Origin: Acidimicrobiales bacterium
GTDB lineage: Bacteria > Actinomycetota > Acidimicrobiia > Acidimicrobiales > Acidimicrobilacustridaceae
Assembly: GCA_030830565.1 (NCBI GenBank)
Contig: JAURMR010000028.1
Location: 62,001-126,000, forward strand
DNA: 64,000 nt
Direction of reading: 5' to 3'
Shown here piece after piece: positions 35,666 to 46,570 of the stretch. Both the position numbers and the translations under genes were made by a program. The notes beneath the pieces are model-generated. The model saw only the letters and a list, made by a program, of their open reading frames with translations. It ran no database searches and was not told the origin of the DNA. Each line of letters begins with the position of its first letter. Position 1 is the stretch's first letter.

Positions 35666-36191
35666 CTTCATCAACTCCGATTTCGATCGCGACCGACTCG
35701 TCCGATTCAGGACCAGCAACACCAAGTTCATTTCGGAGACGTTCGATTCCACGCTCAAAATGCTTCTGGACCGTCGGCTTGGTCACCGACAAGACCTCAC
35801 CCGCTTCGGCAAATGACAGTCCGTAACCGGCGATGAGAACAACACAACTTCGCTGACGGTCAGAGAGTTTTCGAAGAGCCTTGTCGAGCCCCGGTTCAAA
35901 TTCATGCTCGCGAGGTGCGATTAGCGGTTCAATCTTGGGGAAAAGAAGTCTCATCCGCGTGCGGCTTGTTCCCACCTTCACCAGATACGGGATTGGCGAT
36001 TCGATTTCCCGCACCCGTTCCCATCGCTCCCACGCCCAACTTAAGGCTTCCGCTGTCGCGACCGCTCCCCGATCGCGCCCGTGACGGGCCACGAGCGCCG
36101 CTCGAAGTATCGGCTCCACACTGACGACAAAGGCATCAAAACCGTCTGACGTGAGATCTTTCGAATTTGCGCATTCAACGTCAGCACTCAT
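35658..36191 (-). CDS. ECF-like RNA polymerase sigma factor (SigE/RpoE-type region 4)
   Basis: The 177-residue protein has a reduced region 2-like helix bundle (about residues 20-65, FDAFVVSVEPILRAALVARH and EALSWAWERWERV) and a clear region 4 helix-turn-helix (103-155). Region 4 reads LRKLSDRQRSCVVLIAGYGL, then SFAEAGEVLSVTKPTVQKHF. Region 2 lacks the usual ECF DD-Q motif, so it is divergent. I chose ATG 36191 after GGGAG; a GTG 69 bases upstream is weaker. The tail is acidic. It heads a three-gene unit with two paralogous membrane proteins and sits 171 bases behind rseP, a site-2 protease of the kind that releases sigma factors. Confidence 0.72.
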   Translation of the reverse strand: MSADVECANSKDLTSDGFDAFVVSVEPILRAALVARHGRDRGAVATAEALSWAWERWERVREIESPIPYLVKVGTSRTRMRLLFPKIEPLIAPREHEFEPGLDKALRKLSDRQRSCVVLIAGYGLSFAEAGEVLSVTKPTVQKHFERGIERLRNELGVAGPESDESVAIEIGVDEDA

Positions 36192-36362
36192 CGCGACAAC
36201 TCCCGGAGGAGCAATTGACGTCACCTCCCCCGGGAGCCTGAAATCCGCCACCTGATTCACACCGGTAGAAGGCGGTGAGTGAGGCGATCGTATGACAGTG
36301 AGTTCTACAAAACTCTGCCTTTCGTCGAAATCAGCGACGCGCAGCGCCCGTTTGCCGACTAG

Positions 36363-37898
36363 CTACGGCGAGAGTTTTACGGGGTCCACGGCATCGAGAT
36401 AGAGCGTGGACGCGAAGAGCCCCACCATGAGCAAGACCACGATGTACGTGACGGGCATGAGTTTGGCCATATTCACCCGATAGGCCTTGCCCGAAATGCG
36501 GGTCCGGATCTCTTCGTAGGTGGCGACAGCAATGTGACCACCATCGAATGGGAGGATCGGAACCAAGTTGATCAGGCCGAGGAAAATATTGACGGTGGCC
36601 AGAAGCGCAAGGACCCCTGCCCACCCAGCCTCCTCACCTAACTGCGTTCCCACATTCACAATGCCGAGCAACGACATCGGTCGATCGGCATTCGAAGAGG
36701 CTGTTGCCGACGAACCTGAGTTTGAACCGGCACCGGTTGATCCCGAACTCACCGGTTCGATTGCGCTTGAAGATTCCGAACTGCCGCCATTGGCAACCTG
36801 CGAGGCCAACTTACTGATGCCACTCGGCGAGAAGAGGCGGCCCATCCCCTGCACCGAACCCACCACGGTGTCGCCGAACGCTTGAACGGCCTGGCCAGTT
36901 GCTTCAACGATGCCTGCGTGCACGAGAACAGAACTTGGGCTCACGCCAAGGAACCCCCGGTACCCTTCAACTGGCATTGCGAGGGGACCCTCAACAACAG
37001 TCGTGAAGGCGCGGTCGTTGCGGTCAAACGTGATTGTCACCGGGCCGATGACACGCTGAAGTGCAGCTTGCATCTCGGAATACGAGGACACGGAGATGTC
37101 GCCGACTTTGGTGACTCGATCACCGGGCACGAGTGGCTGAAGTGCACGAGCGCCTTCAGTGTTCAGCGACCAGCCGAAGGTGGTCGGAATCGTGAGCTGT
37201 TCATCGCCGCGCTGAACGGTGAGTTGGCCCGGCGAGCCAGCGTGGGCACGAACGACGGAGGTGAAATCATCAAAGGTGCCAACAGGCTCGCCGTCGAGCG
37301 CAAGAATTCTGTCGCCCGGCTGAAGACCGGCACTGGCTGCCGCCGAACCAGCCGACACTGAGTCAACTTTCCACTTATCGGTTGACGGATGCCCGAAACC
37401 GGCGAACACCACAACAAGCAGTACTAGGCCGAGCACGATGTTCGTTACCGGCCCCGCAAGAACCACCGGCATGCGACGCCAATAGGACTGCGCACGGTAG
37501 GTGCGGCCTTCATCGTCGGAATCGTCGATTTCCTCGAGGCCGTGCATGCCGATGATGCGGACATAGGCGCCAGCAGGAATCAGTTTGAGGCCGTATTCAG
37601 TTTCGCCGCGACGGAACGACCACACTCGCGGACCAAAGCCGATGAAGAACTCAGTGACCTTCATGCCATTGCGCTTGGCCATAAGGAAATGGCCCATTTC
37701 GTGCAAGAAAACCGATGCGACGATGGCGATGATCAAAACGAATAACCAAATGCGGGTGAATGCAACCCAACCCAGCAATGCAAGGAGCAAGCCGAGAAGT
37801 ACGAATTGGTTACCAAAGACTCGTTCGAGCAGTGGCGGTTTCGCCGCAGCATTGTTGAGTTCGTCGTTGGAATTCTTCGGTTCAACTGGGGTCGTCAT
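36363..37898 (-). CDS. rseP: Site-2 protease, RIP metalloprotease RseP/M50B
   Basis: The 511-residue integral membrane protease has zinc motif HEMGH in VASVFLHEMGHFLMAKRNGM near residue 66, a PDZ domain (about 175-330), and the second metal segment NLVPILPFDGGHIAVATYEE. A Ser/Gly-rich stretch at about residues 375-415 is an unusual linker between the PDZ part and the last helices. It cleaves transmembrane anti-sigma factors after a first cut. It overlaps dxr by four bases (ATGA), the normal dxr-rseP order, and is followed by the sigma trio instead of ispG. Confidence 0.93.
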   Translation of the reverse strand: MTTPVEPKNSNDELNNAAAKPPLLERVFGNQFVLLGLLLALLGWVAFTRIWLFVLIIAIVASVFLHEMGHFLMAKRNGMKVTEFFIGFGPRVWSFRRGETEYGLKLIPAGAYVRIIGMHGLEEIDDSDDEGRTYRAQSYWRRMPVVLAGPVTNIVLGLVLLVVVFAGFGHPSTDKWKVDSVSAGSAAASAGLQPGDRILALDGEPVGTFDDFTSVVRAHAGSPGQLTVQRGDEQLTIPTTFGWSLNTEGARALQPLVPGDRVTKVGDISVSSYSEMQAALQRVIGPVTITFDRNDRAFTTVVEGPLAMPVEGYRGFLGVSPSSVLVHAGIVEATGQAVQAFGDTVVGSVQGMGRLFSPSGISKLASQVANGGSSESSSAIEPVSSGSTGAGSNSGSSATASSNADRPMSLLGIVNVGTQLGEEAGWAGVLALLATVNIFLGLINLVPILPFDGGHIAVATYEEIRTRISGKAYRVNMAKLMPVTYIVVLLMVGLFASTLYLDAVDPVKLSP

Positions 37899-39094
37899 GC
37901 GCGCACCGCCGATGCCAAATGGTTGAGTTCTTCATGAGCCCTACGACGAGCCTCGGCGTCGGCATCGATGACTGATGCAGCGTCAGTTGCCGGGGCACCA
38001 TCGTGACGATCGAGTGTTGCTGCAATAACCGACGCAATTTCTCGCCAGGCGATTTTTCCGTCGAGGAAAGCATCAACAGCAACCTCGTTTGCCGCGCTGA
38101 TCCACGCCGGCGCAGTGCCGCCTGCGCGACCAGCTTGGTACGCAAGCGCGAGGCATGGGAATGCTTCGAGGTCCGGCGGTTCGAAATCGAGTCGACTAAG
38201 CGTGGTCCAGTCGATTCTTCCGAACGGTGTGGAAATTCGATCGGGCCAGGCCAAGGCATAGCCAATCGGCAGTCGCATATCGGGTGTTGACAGTTGCGCA
38301 ATTGTTGAGGCGTCGGTGAACTCGACCATTGAGTGCACGATGGACTGCGGGTGAACAACAACGTCGATTTCGTCGAAGCCGAGTCCGTATCCGGCCTCGC
38401 CAGCTGGCGTTCCGAAAAGTTCATGCGCCTCGATGACTTCAAGACCTTTATTCATGAGCGTCGAAGAATCGATGGTGATCTTCGGTCCCATGCTCCAGGT
38501 CGGATGAGCAAGCGCATTTTCGATTGTGACGTTGGCGAGATCTTCAACGCTACGACCGCGGAATGGTCCACCACTCGCAGTAAGGAGCAATCGAGCAACA
38601 CGATCGTGATTGTCGGCTGCACGAAGGCACTGGTGAATGGCGCCGTGTTCGCTATCGACGGGCACAAGTTCTGCACCCGGCGTGCGTCGTGCAACTTGCA
38701 CGACCGGGCCGGCGGCGATGAGCGACTCTTTGTTTGCGAGCGCAAGTCGTCGGCCTGCTTCAAGCGTTGCCAATGTGACGGTCAAACCTGCGAAGCCGAC
38801 GACACCGTTCACGACAACATCGGCTTCGAGCGCGAGGCTCGCCATTGCATCGGCGCCGCCTCGAACTTCGATACCCGGGAGTTCTGCGGCAATCGCCCGT
38901 GCCGCTTCTGGATCGCTAATTGCCACCACCGCTGGGCGATAGCGACGGGCTTGCTCGATGATGACCTCGGGCTGGCGGCCGGTGGCCCCGATAGCGCTGA
39001 GTTCGAAACGATCGGCTTCCGCTTCAATGACATCGAGCGCCTGCGTGCCGATCGATCCGGTAGATCCGGCGAGGGCGACGCGGGTCAGAGGCAT
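37895..39094 (-). CDS. dxr: 1-deoxy-D-xylulose-5-phosphate reductoisomerase
   Basis: The 399-residue enzyme begins with the NADPH fold RVALAGSTGSIGTQALDVIE. It has ALANKESLIAAG, PVDSEHGAIHQCL (metal and substrate site), the flexible loop MGPKITIDSSTLMNKGLEVIEA and HPQSIVHSMVEF. It makes methylerythritol phosphate, the first committed step of isoprenoid synthesis; ispG follows four genes later. It starts 43 bases after cdsA and overlaps rseP by four bases. Confidence 0.96.
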   Translation of the reverse strand: MPLTRVALAGSTGSIGTQALDVIEAEADRFELSAIGATGRQPEVIIEQARRYRPAVVAISDPEAARAIAAELPGIEVRGGADAMASLALEADVVVNGVVGFAGLTVTLATLEAGRRLALANKESLIAAGPVVQVARRTPGAELVPVDSEHGAIHQCLRAADNHDRVARLLLTASGGPFRGRSVEDLANVTIENALAHPTWSMGPKITIDSSTLMNKGLEVIEAHELFGTPAGEAGYGLGFDEIDVVVHPQSIVHSMVEFTDASTIAQLSTPDMRLPIGYALAWPDRISTPFGRIDWTTLSRLDFEPPDLEAFPCLALAYQAGRAGGTAPAWISAANEVAVDAFLDGKIAWREIASVIAATLDRHDGAPATDAASVIDADAEARRRAHEELNHLASAVRA

Positions 39095-39137
39095 GGACGT
39101 GAGCCTACCGAGACAGGGTGCGGAATTCCCCGCGGGA

Positions 39138-40601
39138 TCAGCCCAATCCGAGGATTCTCACCACGTAATAGGTCGTGGGAAGCACGAACAGCAGTGCATC
39201 GAATCGATCGAGCAAACCGCCGTGTTCAGGAAGCAATGAGCCCATGTCCTTCAGGCCAAGGTCCCGCTTGAACAGCGATTCGGCGAGATCGCCCAATGGG
39301 GCGATAACCGCGAGCACCACTGCGAGCACAAGTGCCTTGCCTGCGCCGAGCGAACTTACGCCAAGCACGACGACGAAGACAAAGACGGCGAACACGGTTG
39401 ACGCCATACCGCCGACAAGTCCTTCGACGGTCTTGTTCGGAGAGATCGCACTTAGCGGGCTGCGACCCATTGCTCGACCAAAGAAGAAGCCACCGACATC
39501 GGTTGCAACTGCGGCGACAACCGCAACAAGAAGGATGCTTACGCCTTGGGTCGGAATATCAACGATGAGCGCAGCGAAACTGCCAAAGATGCCGATCCAG
39601 ACAACGCCGATAAGGGTGATGCCAAGGTTGGCGGTGGGTCGAGCTCGACCGCTTGCACTACTAAGGAACCACACGATGCCAAAGAGGAATGTGAGGAAGA
39701 CGATCGCAGGAATTGCAGATTCGCCCTTCCAATAACTCGCGACCGGCAGCGCCGCGACCGCAGCGAGACCGAGCAGCGTTGCTGGTCGGAATCCGCTCTT
39801 TTGCATCGCGGTGAAGTACTCGAAGCCAGCGGCAACAAGTACGACTTCAATGAGCAGAAGTGTCGGTAACGGTCCAGCTTTGAAAAGCAGCGCAGCAACA
39901 AGTGCCATGCCGATGCCGACAGCAGCCGCCATCGGAACATTTCGCGATTTCGCTGCAACGGGAGCAACCGGTTGTTCCTGCGGCGCGGCCACAGGTTCAG
40001 CGCGTCCGGCAGATGGGGGTAGGGGCAAAGGTGCGTCAGTTCCGGAACCAACAAGATCAGGCGGAAGCAGGATCGCTGACAGCGGATCGTTTTCTTGGCG
40101 AGCGCCACGGGAAGAACGGCCGCGACGTGCTCCACGTCGGCGAGGCTGCGGGGCGAGTTCGACATCGTCGAAGTTCAGGTAGGCCTCGTCGGAAATGCGC
40201 TCGTCAGTGTCCAGCGCACCGAGACGTTCAACAACGGGTTCATCGGGTTCGGACGCGGCGAGATCAGCGAGAAGATCTCCGTGATCGGACGTGTCGTGTT
40301 CACTACGCCAACGCGGCGTATCGGCCATCAAGGCACGATCGTCATCGCCCGCGTTGTCACCAATAACAACAGCAGGCACCTGACCCGTTGCCGGTTCGGT
40401 CCAATGCGGCATTTCGTGTTCACCTGTTGGCGGCCCAACATTCATGACCGGCGGTGGAGGCGGCGGAAGTTCACGCTCAGGAAGTCGAGTGGCCACGTCG
40501 GGGCGATTCGATGCTTCGGCGATTTCATCGGCGGTGATGATTCGAACGTCTTCGGGATCACCAGGTGCTCGCGGTTCGCGGGACAGATCGTTTGAAGCCA
40601 T
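39138..40601 (-). CDS. cdsA: Phosphatidate cytidylyltransferase with long disordered N-terminal extension
   Basis: The last 270 residues form a multi-helix membrane enzyme with the CdsA signature in SLFKRDLGLKDMGSLLPEHG and GLLDRFD. It makes CDP-diacylglycerol, the substrate of PgsA (2522-3100). The first 215 residues or so are hydrophilic and low-complexity, with PPPPPP, acidic stretches and a basic patch RRRGARRGRSSRGAR. That extension is much longer than in most bacterial CdsA proteins (250-310 residues in total). The start ATG shares a base with the frr stop (TGATG), so the extension is in a coupled frame and probably translated. It belongs to the rpsB-tsf-pyrH-frr-cdsA-dxr run. Confidence 0.92.
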   Translation of the reverse strand: MASNDLSREPRAPGDPEDVRIITADEIAEASNRPDVATRLPERELPPPPPPVMNVGPPTGEHEMPHWTEPATGQVPAVVIGDNAGDDDRALMADTPRWRSEHDTSDHGDLLADLAASEPDEPVVERLGALDTDERISDEAYLNFDDVELAPQPRRRGARRGRSSRGARQENDPLSAILLPPDLVGSGTDAPLPLPPSAGRAEPVAAPQEQPVAPVAAKSRNVPMAAAVGIGMALVAALLFKAGPLPTLLLIEVVLVAAGFEYFTAMQKSGFRPATLLGLAAVAALPVASYWKGESAIPAIVFLTFLFGIVWFLSSASGRARPTANLGITLIGVVWIGIFGSFAALIVDIPTQGVSILLVAVVAAVATDVGGFFFGRAMGRSPLSAISPNKTVEGLVGGMASTVFAVFVFVVVLGVSSLGAGKALVLAVVLAVIAPLGDLAESLFKRDLGLKDMGSLLPEHGGLLDRFDALLFVLPTTYYVVRILGLG

Positions 40602-41170
40602 CAGTCCTCCATCAACTCGGTTTCCTTGGCACCCAACGCGTCACCGATTTCGGCTTCGTGAGAGTGGATGATCTTGTCGAGTTCTTTTTCAGCGCGCTCA
40701 AGTTCGTCTTTCGAAAGGTCGCCACCCTTCTCAAGGGCTTCAAGTTCTTGGCGAGTCGAACGACGCTGATTGCGCAGTGCAATCTTTCCGTCCTCGGCCA
40801 TGTTCTTGACGACCTTCACAAGTTCCTTACGACGCTCACCGGTGAGCGGAGGGAAGGTGAGACGAATCGAAATACCGTCATTGCTCGGGTTGAGACCGAG
40901 GTCGGATTGCTGCAACGCCTTTTCGATCGCGCCGATCGCACCTTTGTCGTACGGGGTGATGAGCAACTGGCGTGCTTCGGGAACGTTGAAGCCAGCAATC
41001 TGTTGCAACGGAACTTCCGAGCCGTAGTAATCGACCGGAATCTTTTCGACAAGCGCGGGTGCGGCACGTCCAGTGCGAATCGAAGAGAAGTCAGCGCGTG
41101 TGTGCGCAACGACCTTCTTCATTTTCTCGACAGTTTCCGCAAGCAGCAGATCAGCCATCTCAGATGTCAT
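40601..41170 (-). CDS. frr: Ribosome recycling factor
   Basis: The 189-residue protein shows the RRF pattern: MKKVVAHTRADFSSIRTGRA in domain I, then VPLQQIAGFNVPEARQLLITPYDK and LNPSNDGISIRLTFPPLTGERRKELVK. It splits post-termination ribosomes with EF-G. ATG 41170 with GGAG eight bases upstream gives the normal length; the open frame upstream is the shadow of pyrH. Its stop shares a base with the cdsA start (TGATG). Confidence 0.96.
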   Translation of the reverse strand: MTSEMADLLLAETVEKMKKVVAHTRADFSSIRTGRAAPALVEKIPVDYYGSEVPLQQIAGFNVPEARQLLITPYDKGAIGAIEKALQQSDLGLNPSNDGISIRLTFPPLTGERRKELVKVVKNMAEDGKIALRNQRRSTRQELEALEKGGDLSKDELERAEKELDKIIHSHEAEIGDALGAKETELMED

Positions 41171-41222
41171 CGGAACACTCCAGGAGAAATCGACGAGAGC
41201 GACGGGGTCTCCAGCGACCGCC

Positions 41223-42748
<1,526 letters not shown>

Positions 42749-42754
42749 TGGTTT

Positions 42755-43657
42755 TCAGGACTCCTGCGTGGTTTCGTTTGCGGGATCGGTCTGGGTGATT
42801 GCTTCTTCTGCGGTTGCGCGTTCGGCAGCAATGCGTGCTTCACGTGCAGCAGCAGCTTCGGCAGCCTGACGACGAGCGTCGGCCTGTGCAGCTTCATGTG
42901 CTGCTTCTTCTTCCGGCGTGCGCTCGAGAACAGCGGGGCCCTCAGGAGCAACGGCGCCACGCTTACGCGAAGCAATGAAGCGGCCTTCGTCGACAGCATC
43001 GGCGATCACGCGAGCCATAAGGTTCGCTGAGCGAATTGCGTCGTCATTGCCCGGGATCACGTAGGTGATGATGTCGGGATCGCAGTTGGTGTCGACCACA
43101 GCGACAATCGGGAGACCGAGCTTGTTTGCTTCGGTAACGGCGATGTCTTCCTTCTTGGTGTCGAGCACGAAGATGGCGCTGGGAAGGCGTTCCATGTTGC
43201 GGATACCGCCGAGGTTGCGCTCGAGCTTCTCGAGTTCACGGCTGATGAGAAGGGCTTCCTTCTTCGGCATCGCTTCGAAGTCACCGGTGTCGCGCATGCG
43301 CTGGTAGTCCTTCATCTTCGCGACGCGCTTGGACATGGTCTGGAAGTTGGTGAGCATGCCGCCGAGCCAACGCTCGTTCACGTAGGGCATGCCGCAACGC
43401 TCGGCGTAACTACGAACCGGATCTTGGGCTTGCTTCTTGGTGCCCACGAAAAGGATCGTGCCGCCGTCGGCCACGAGGTCGCGCACAAAGCTGTATGCGG
43501 TTTCGATGCGGCCGAGCGTCTGCTCAAGATCGATGATGTAAATGCCATTGCGCTCGCCGTGGATGAATCGCTTCATCTTCGGGTTCCAGCGGCGGGTCTG
43601 ATGACCGAAGTGCACGCCTGAATCGAGCAACTGGCGCATGGTGACAACTGGTGCCAT
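42755..43657 (-). CDS. rpsB: 30S ribosomal protein S2
   Basis: The 300-residue protein has the S2 core: [33 protein letters not shown], and the signature [14 protein letters not shown] with [10 protein letters not shown]. The last 60 residues are a Glu/Ala-rich tail seen in actinobacterial S2 proteins. ATG 43657 follows GGAAGGAA; the open frame upstream is non-coding leader. A promoter and two leader hairpins lie upstream (43708-43838). Confidence 0.95.
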   Translation of the reverse strand: MAPVVTMRQLLDSGVHFGHQTRRWNPKMKRFIHGERNGIYIIDLEQTLGRIETAYSFVRDLVADGGTILFVGTKKQAQDPVRSYAERCGMPYVNERWLGGMLTNFQTMSKRVAKMKDYQRMRDTGDFEAMPKKEALLISRELEKLERNLGGIRNMERLPSAIFVLDTKKEDIAVTEANKLGLPIVAVVDTNCDPDIITYVIPGNDDAIRSANLMARVIADAVDEGRFIASRKRGAVAPEGPAVLERTPEEEAAHEAAQADARRQAAEAAAAREARIAAERATAEEAITQTDPANETTQES

Positions 43658-43707
43658 GAGGGTGTTCCTTCCCATCGGTTCGGAGGATCGCTGGTCCGTG
43701 CGGGCGA

Positions 43708-43838
43708 CTTCCCAAACGGGAAGCGACCGTGGGGTGCACGGGTGCGGATGTGTAGAGGTATGTCGATCGGGTGACCAACATGCCCGACGGTCGTCGGGCC
43801 GGGCCATGAGTGTAAGGGAGGGCCCGAAAATCGGCCAA
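43708..43838 (-). promoter_or_regulatory. rpsB promoter and structured 5' leader
   Basis: On the minus strand TTGGCC (43838-43833) and TACACT (43814-43809) are separated by 18 bases, a plausible housekeeping promoter. Transcription would start near 43801, leaving a leader of about 145 bases. The leader holds GCCCGACG/CGTCGGGC (43782-43789 with 43792-43799) and CTTCCC-AAAC-GGGAAG (43708-43723). Such a leader could serve S2 autoregulation; this is inference. Confidence 0.5.
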
Positions 43839-43853
43839 CTGACCCTTCGGCCG

Positions 43854-45548
43854 TCAGTCGGCGGGCGGAATCGGGAGCACTCCAGCGGCCACCGCGGCCG
43901 TGGCCCCGGCCACCGATTCTCCGAACCGGATGGTTTCAGCGGTTACGAAGGCCGCCGAGACATCGCTGAAACTCTGACAGGTGAGGCCCATCCCTGCCAC
44001 GGCAAGCCCGATTTCCCTTGTGGCCGCCGGACTCGAGGGCAACGAGCCATGGGCGTCTTTGCCAATTTCGGTCGGGAGAATCACGCTGGCATTGGCGGTG
44101 GGAGCGATCGCCGACGAACCAGGTACGACGAGGTCGCCCGAACCTCCGATGGTCACGAATCTGACCCCTTCGGGCATCGGCCGCTGGTGGAGCTCGTCGA
44201 TGATCGGAGAGGTCTCGGCCAGATCCGAAATGGCCGGCAGCCGATTATCGAGATCCTCAGCGGCTCCGGCAGACCGGAGCTGCGTCAGAGCAGCCGCTCC
44301 CCCGGGGCTCTCGCCGAGCGCAACCACCCCGGTTGCCAGCGGCGCACCTTGTTGCGGCGAGGAAATCGTCACCAAAGTCTCGACCTCATCGGGAAGGTGT
44401 TGCTCTGCCCCCGAACGCTCAACCGCCAAGCGCGCCACAACGCCGCCTTGGGAATGGGCGACAACATCGATCGGAACGTCGGGCTGGGCGGCTGCCACCG
44501 ATTGAAGCAACGCAGACAAATGGTCTGCCGATGCACCGACTGATTGCTGACTATCGATCGAATCAAATGAGTGCTCGGCGATTGCATCGAACGGTTGTTG
44601 TGAAACCGTTCGGACTGCACCCGCCTGTTCCGGGTTTACTCGCGGAGCTTGTCCACCTTCATAGGAGTAGCGGACGACGTCAGCGTCGGCGTACCCGAGC
44701 GCTTTCGTGTCGATTTCCCATGCCGTGTTGGAATCGCTTGAAGTACCAAGACCGCTGACGAGAACCACGATGCGTCGCGATTCGGGGGCGGGAACGGAAA
44801 CCGATACGGGTGTGCAGGTCTCGTGATCGCGCAGCCATTTCGCAAACGCATCGACAGCACGAATCGCGTGCGTGGTCGGATTCAACTCAACCATGTAATG
44901 CGCAATGAGTGCAGTGGTTTGCGAACCCCACTCGGAGGTCGCTGAAAGTGCTGCGACTCCGGTGTCGAGAAACACATCAAGTAACGAACGACGTTCATGA
45001 GCGCCGAGACGGTCAAGTCCCTGATCGGTTCCCGGTACGAGTCGCGCACGCGGACGCAACGTCCCAGCGAGCAGTGCTTCGGGGTCCAGGTAGGTGTCAT
45101 CGGGAGCACGAACGCCGAAGTGGAATAGTCCTCCTGCAACTGCGATGACGTCCCCAGCGCGCACTCGGTCGCCGGCACTCACCGTCAACGAATCTAGAAA
45201 CGAGTAACTCGTGCGCAACCCGTCGGCGTGTTCAAGCGTGACATGAAGTGCGCCGCCGACGAGTCCAGCGAAGATCACACGCCCGTCGGCAGAGGCTGAA
45301 ATCTGCGCGCCAGGACTGGTTCCGTAATCGATGCCTCGGTTACCGGCCATCCACGGCTTCGGCGGCGGACGAAAGTGATCAACGATTTCGGCATCGCTCG
45401 GCGGTCGGTAGTCAACCCATGGCGTTGCTGCGCGCACCTCGTGAGGCGTGAATGCAACAACGACCGTCGACAGCAACGCCACAAGAACACCAAAGCAAAG
45501 TGCCCGCCTACATGAGCGACCAAAAGGGATGAAAGGCAATGACCGCAC
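43854..45548 (-). CDS. Secreted fusion of a degenerate M23 (LytM-like) domain and a lipase-like alpha/beta hydrolase
   Basis: The 564-residue protein has a signal peptide (basic start, hydrophobic 16-33, cleavage near VRA-AT, residue 40). A LytM/M23-like beta domain spans about residues 55-160 ([31 protein letters not shown]). A C-terminal alpha/beta hydrolase has nucleophile S366 in [12 protein letters not shown], acid GSGDLVVPG and probable His in GKDAHGS. M23 zinc ligands are mostly lost: the HxxxD histidine is N70 (D74 kept), and the first His of HxH is L141 (H143 kept). So it probably binds rather than cuts peptidoglycan, while the hydrolase looks intact. GTG 45548 follows GGAAGGA. M23 proteins beside rpsB are common in actinobacteria; the fused hydrolase is unusual. 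Confidence 0.75.
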   Translation of the reverse strand: MRSLPFIPFGRSCRRALCFGVLVALLSTVVVAFTPHEVRAATPWVDYRPPSDAEIVDHFRPPPKPWMAGNRGIDYGTSPGAQISASADGRVIFAGLVGGALHVTLEHADGLRTSYSFLDSLTVSAGDRVRAGDVIAVAGGLFHFGVRAPDDTYLDPEALLAGTLRPRARLVPGTDQGLDRLGAHERRSLLDVFLDTGVAALSATSEWGSQTTALIAHYMVELNPTTHAIRAVDAFAKWLRDHETCTPVSVSVPAPESRRIVVLVSGLGTSSDSNTAWEIDTKALGYADADVVRYSYEGGQAPRVNPEQAGAVRTVSQQPFDAIAEHSFDSIDSQQSVGASADHLSALLQSVAAAQPDVPIDVVAHSQGGVVARLAVERSGAEQHLPDEVETLVTISSPQQGAPLATGVVALGESPGGAAALTQLRSAGAAEDLDNRLPAISDLAETSPIIDELHQRPMPEGVRFVTIGGSGDLVVPGSSAIAPTANASVILPTEIGKDAHGSLPSSPAATREIGLAVAGMGLTCQSFSDVSAAFVTAETIRFGESVAGATAAVAAGVLPIPPAD

Positions 45549-45604
45549 GACGGTCCTTCCGGGTGTGACGACTCACCGGGGAAGGAATGAGGTGCGCTCG
45601 TGAA

Positions 45605-46570
45605 TTACGCGCGCGGGTGGGTGGAATCGACCACCGTACGTAAACGCTCTTTGCTCACGTGGGTGTAGTGCTGCGTCGTGGAGAGATCGGAATGACCGAG
45701 CAGCTCTTGAACAGCACGTAGATCAGCGCCGCCGTCAAGAAGATGAGTCGCAAACGTGTGGCGTAATGCATGTGGATGCGTTGGTGACGGTGCACGACGA
45801 TCAAGTAGTCGCCGAACATCTCGCGTACCCAAACGGGTGCCCTTGCGATTGAGGAAAACCGCGTCGGAAGGTGACGCTGCGGTCGCCATGACACGCCGAC
45901 CATGACCAAGCCATTGTTCAAGCGCGTCAACAGCAGGGGCGCTTAACGGAACGACTCGTTGCTTCGAGCCCTTTCCCCAGACGACCACGCGACGACGAGC
46001 AAGGTCGAGGTCTTCGGGACGAAGACCGCAGACCTCCGACACGCGCAGTCCGCTTCCGTAGAGAAGTTCAAGCACAGCATCGTCACGAGAACGAATCGCC
46101 GGCGGATCATTCGCAGTGGTGCCGGGAGGATTGTCGAGCACCTGGATGAGTTCTTCATCACGGAGGACTCGCGGGAGTCGACCAGTGGAACCCGGTGCGC
46201 TCAGGCCAGCAGAGGGATCGGCATTCAGATGACCGCTTCGAACCAACCAAGAGAAATAGCGACGCAACGCCGAGGCCTTCCGGGCGATTGTGCGGCGCGC
46301 AAGTTTTCGTGTGGTCATCGCTGCGATGTAGCGCCGAAGCGTTGTACGGCTCACATCATCGGGATTTTCGATGTCTTGACGCGAAACCCATTCGACGAAT
46401 TGATCGATGTCACTTCGGTAGGCGCGGAGGGTCGCGTCCGAAACAGACGTCAGCGACGCCTGAAACTCATCGAGAAACCAAGGGTCGACATCACGAGCCA
46501 CAAACAAAACTGTAACGGCGCGCAGTGAAGTTCCACTTGGATACTCAGTGATCGTGACGCATTCGCTCAT
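45605..46570 (-). CDS. xerC: Tyrosine recombinase XerC-like
   Basis: The 321-residue recombinase has the N-terminal SAM-like core-binding domain (about 30-115). The catalytic set is R176 (YGSGLRVSE), K200, H267 and R270 (HALRHTF), H293 (LLGHSDL) and nucleophile Y302 (QHYTHV). It should resolve chromosome dimers at dif with its partner under FtsK control. The ATG at 46570 overlaps the dprA stop (ATGA) and follows GGGGGA; a GTG 24 codons later is an alternative. The xerC-dprA-comM neighbourhood with rpsB is conserved, so it is a housekeeping recombinase and not an integrase. Confidence 0.92.
   Translation of the reverse strand: MSECVTITEYPSGTSLRAVTVLFVARDVDPWFLDEFQASLTSVSDATLRAYRSDIDQFVEWVSRQDIENPDDVSRTTLRRYIAAMTTRKLARRTIARKASALRRYFSWLVRSGHLNADPSAGLSAPGSTGRLPRVLRDEELIQVLDNPPGTTANDPPAIRSRDDAVLELLYGSGLRVSEVCGLRPEDLDLARRRVVVWGKGSKQRVVPLSAPAVDALEQWLGHGRRVMATAASPSDAVFLNRKGTRLGTRDVRRLLDRRAPSPTHPHALRHTFATHLLDGGADLRAVQELLGHSDLSTTQHYTHVSKERLRTVVDSTHPRA

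Noticed and set aside
45605-46570. Mobile-element integrase
   Set aside because: The tyrosine recombinase lies in the conserved xerC-dprA-comM neighbourhood with no att repeats or element genes, so it is XerC-like.
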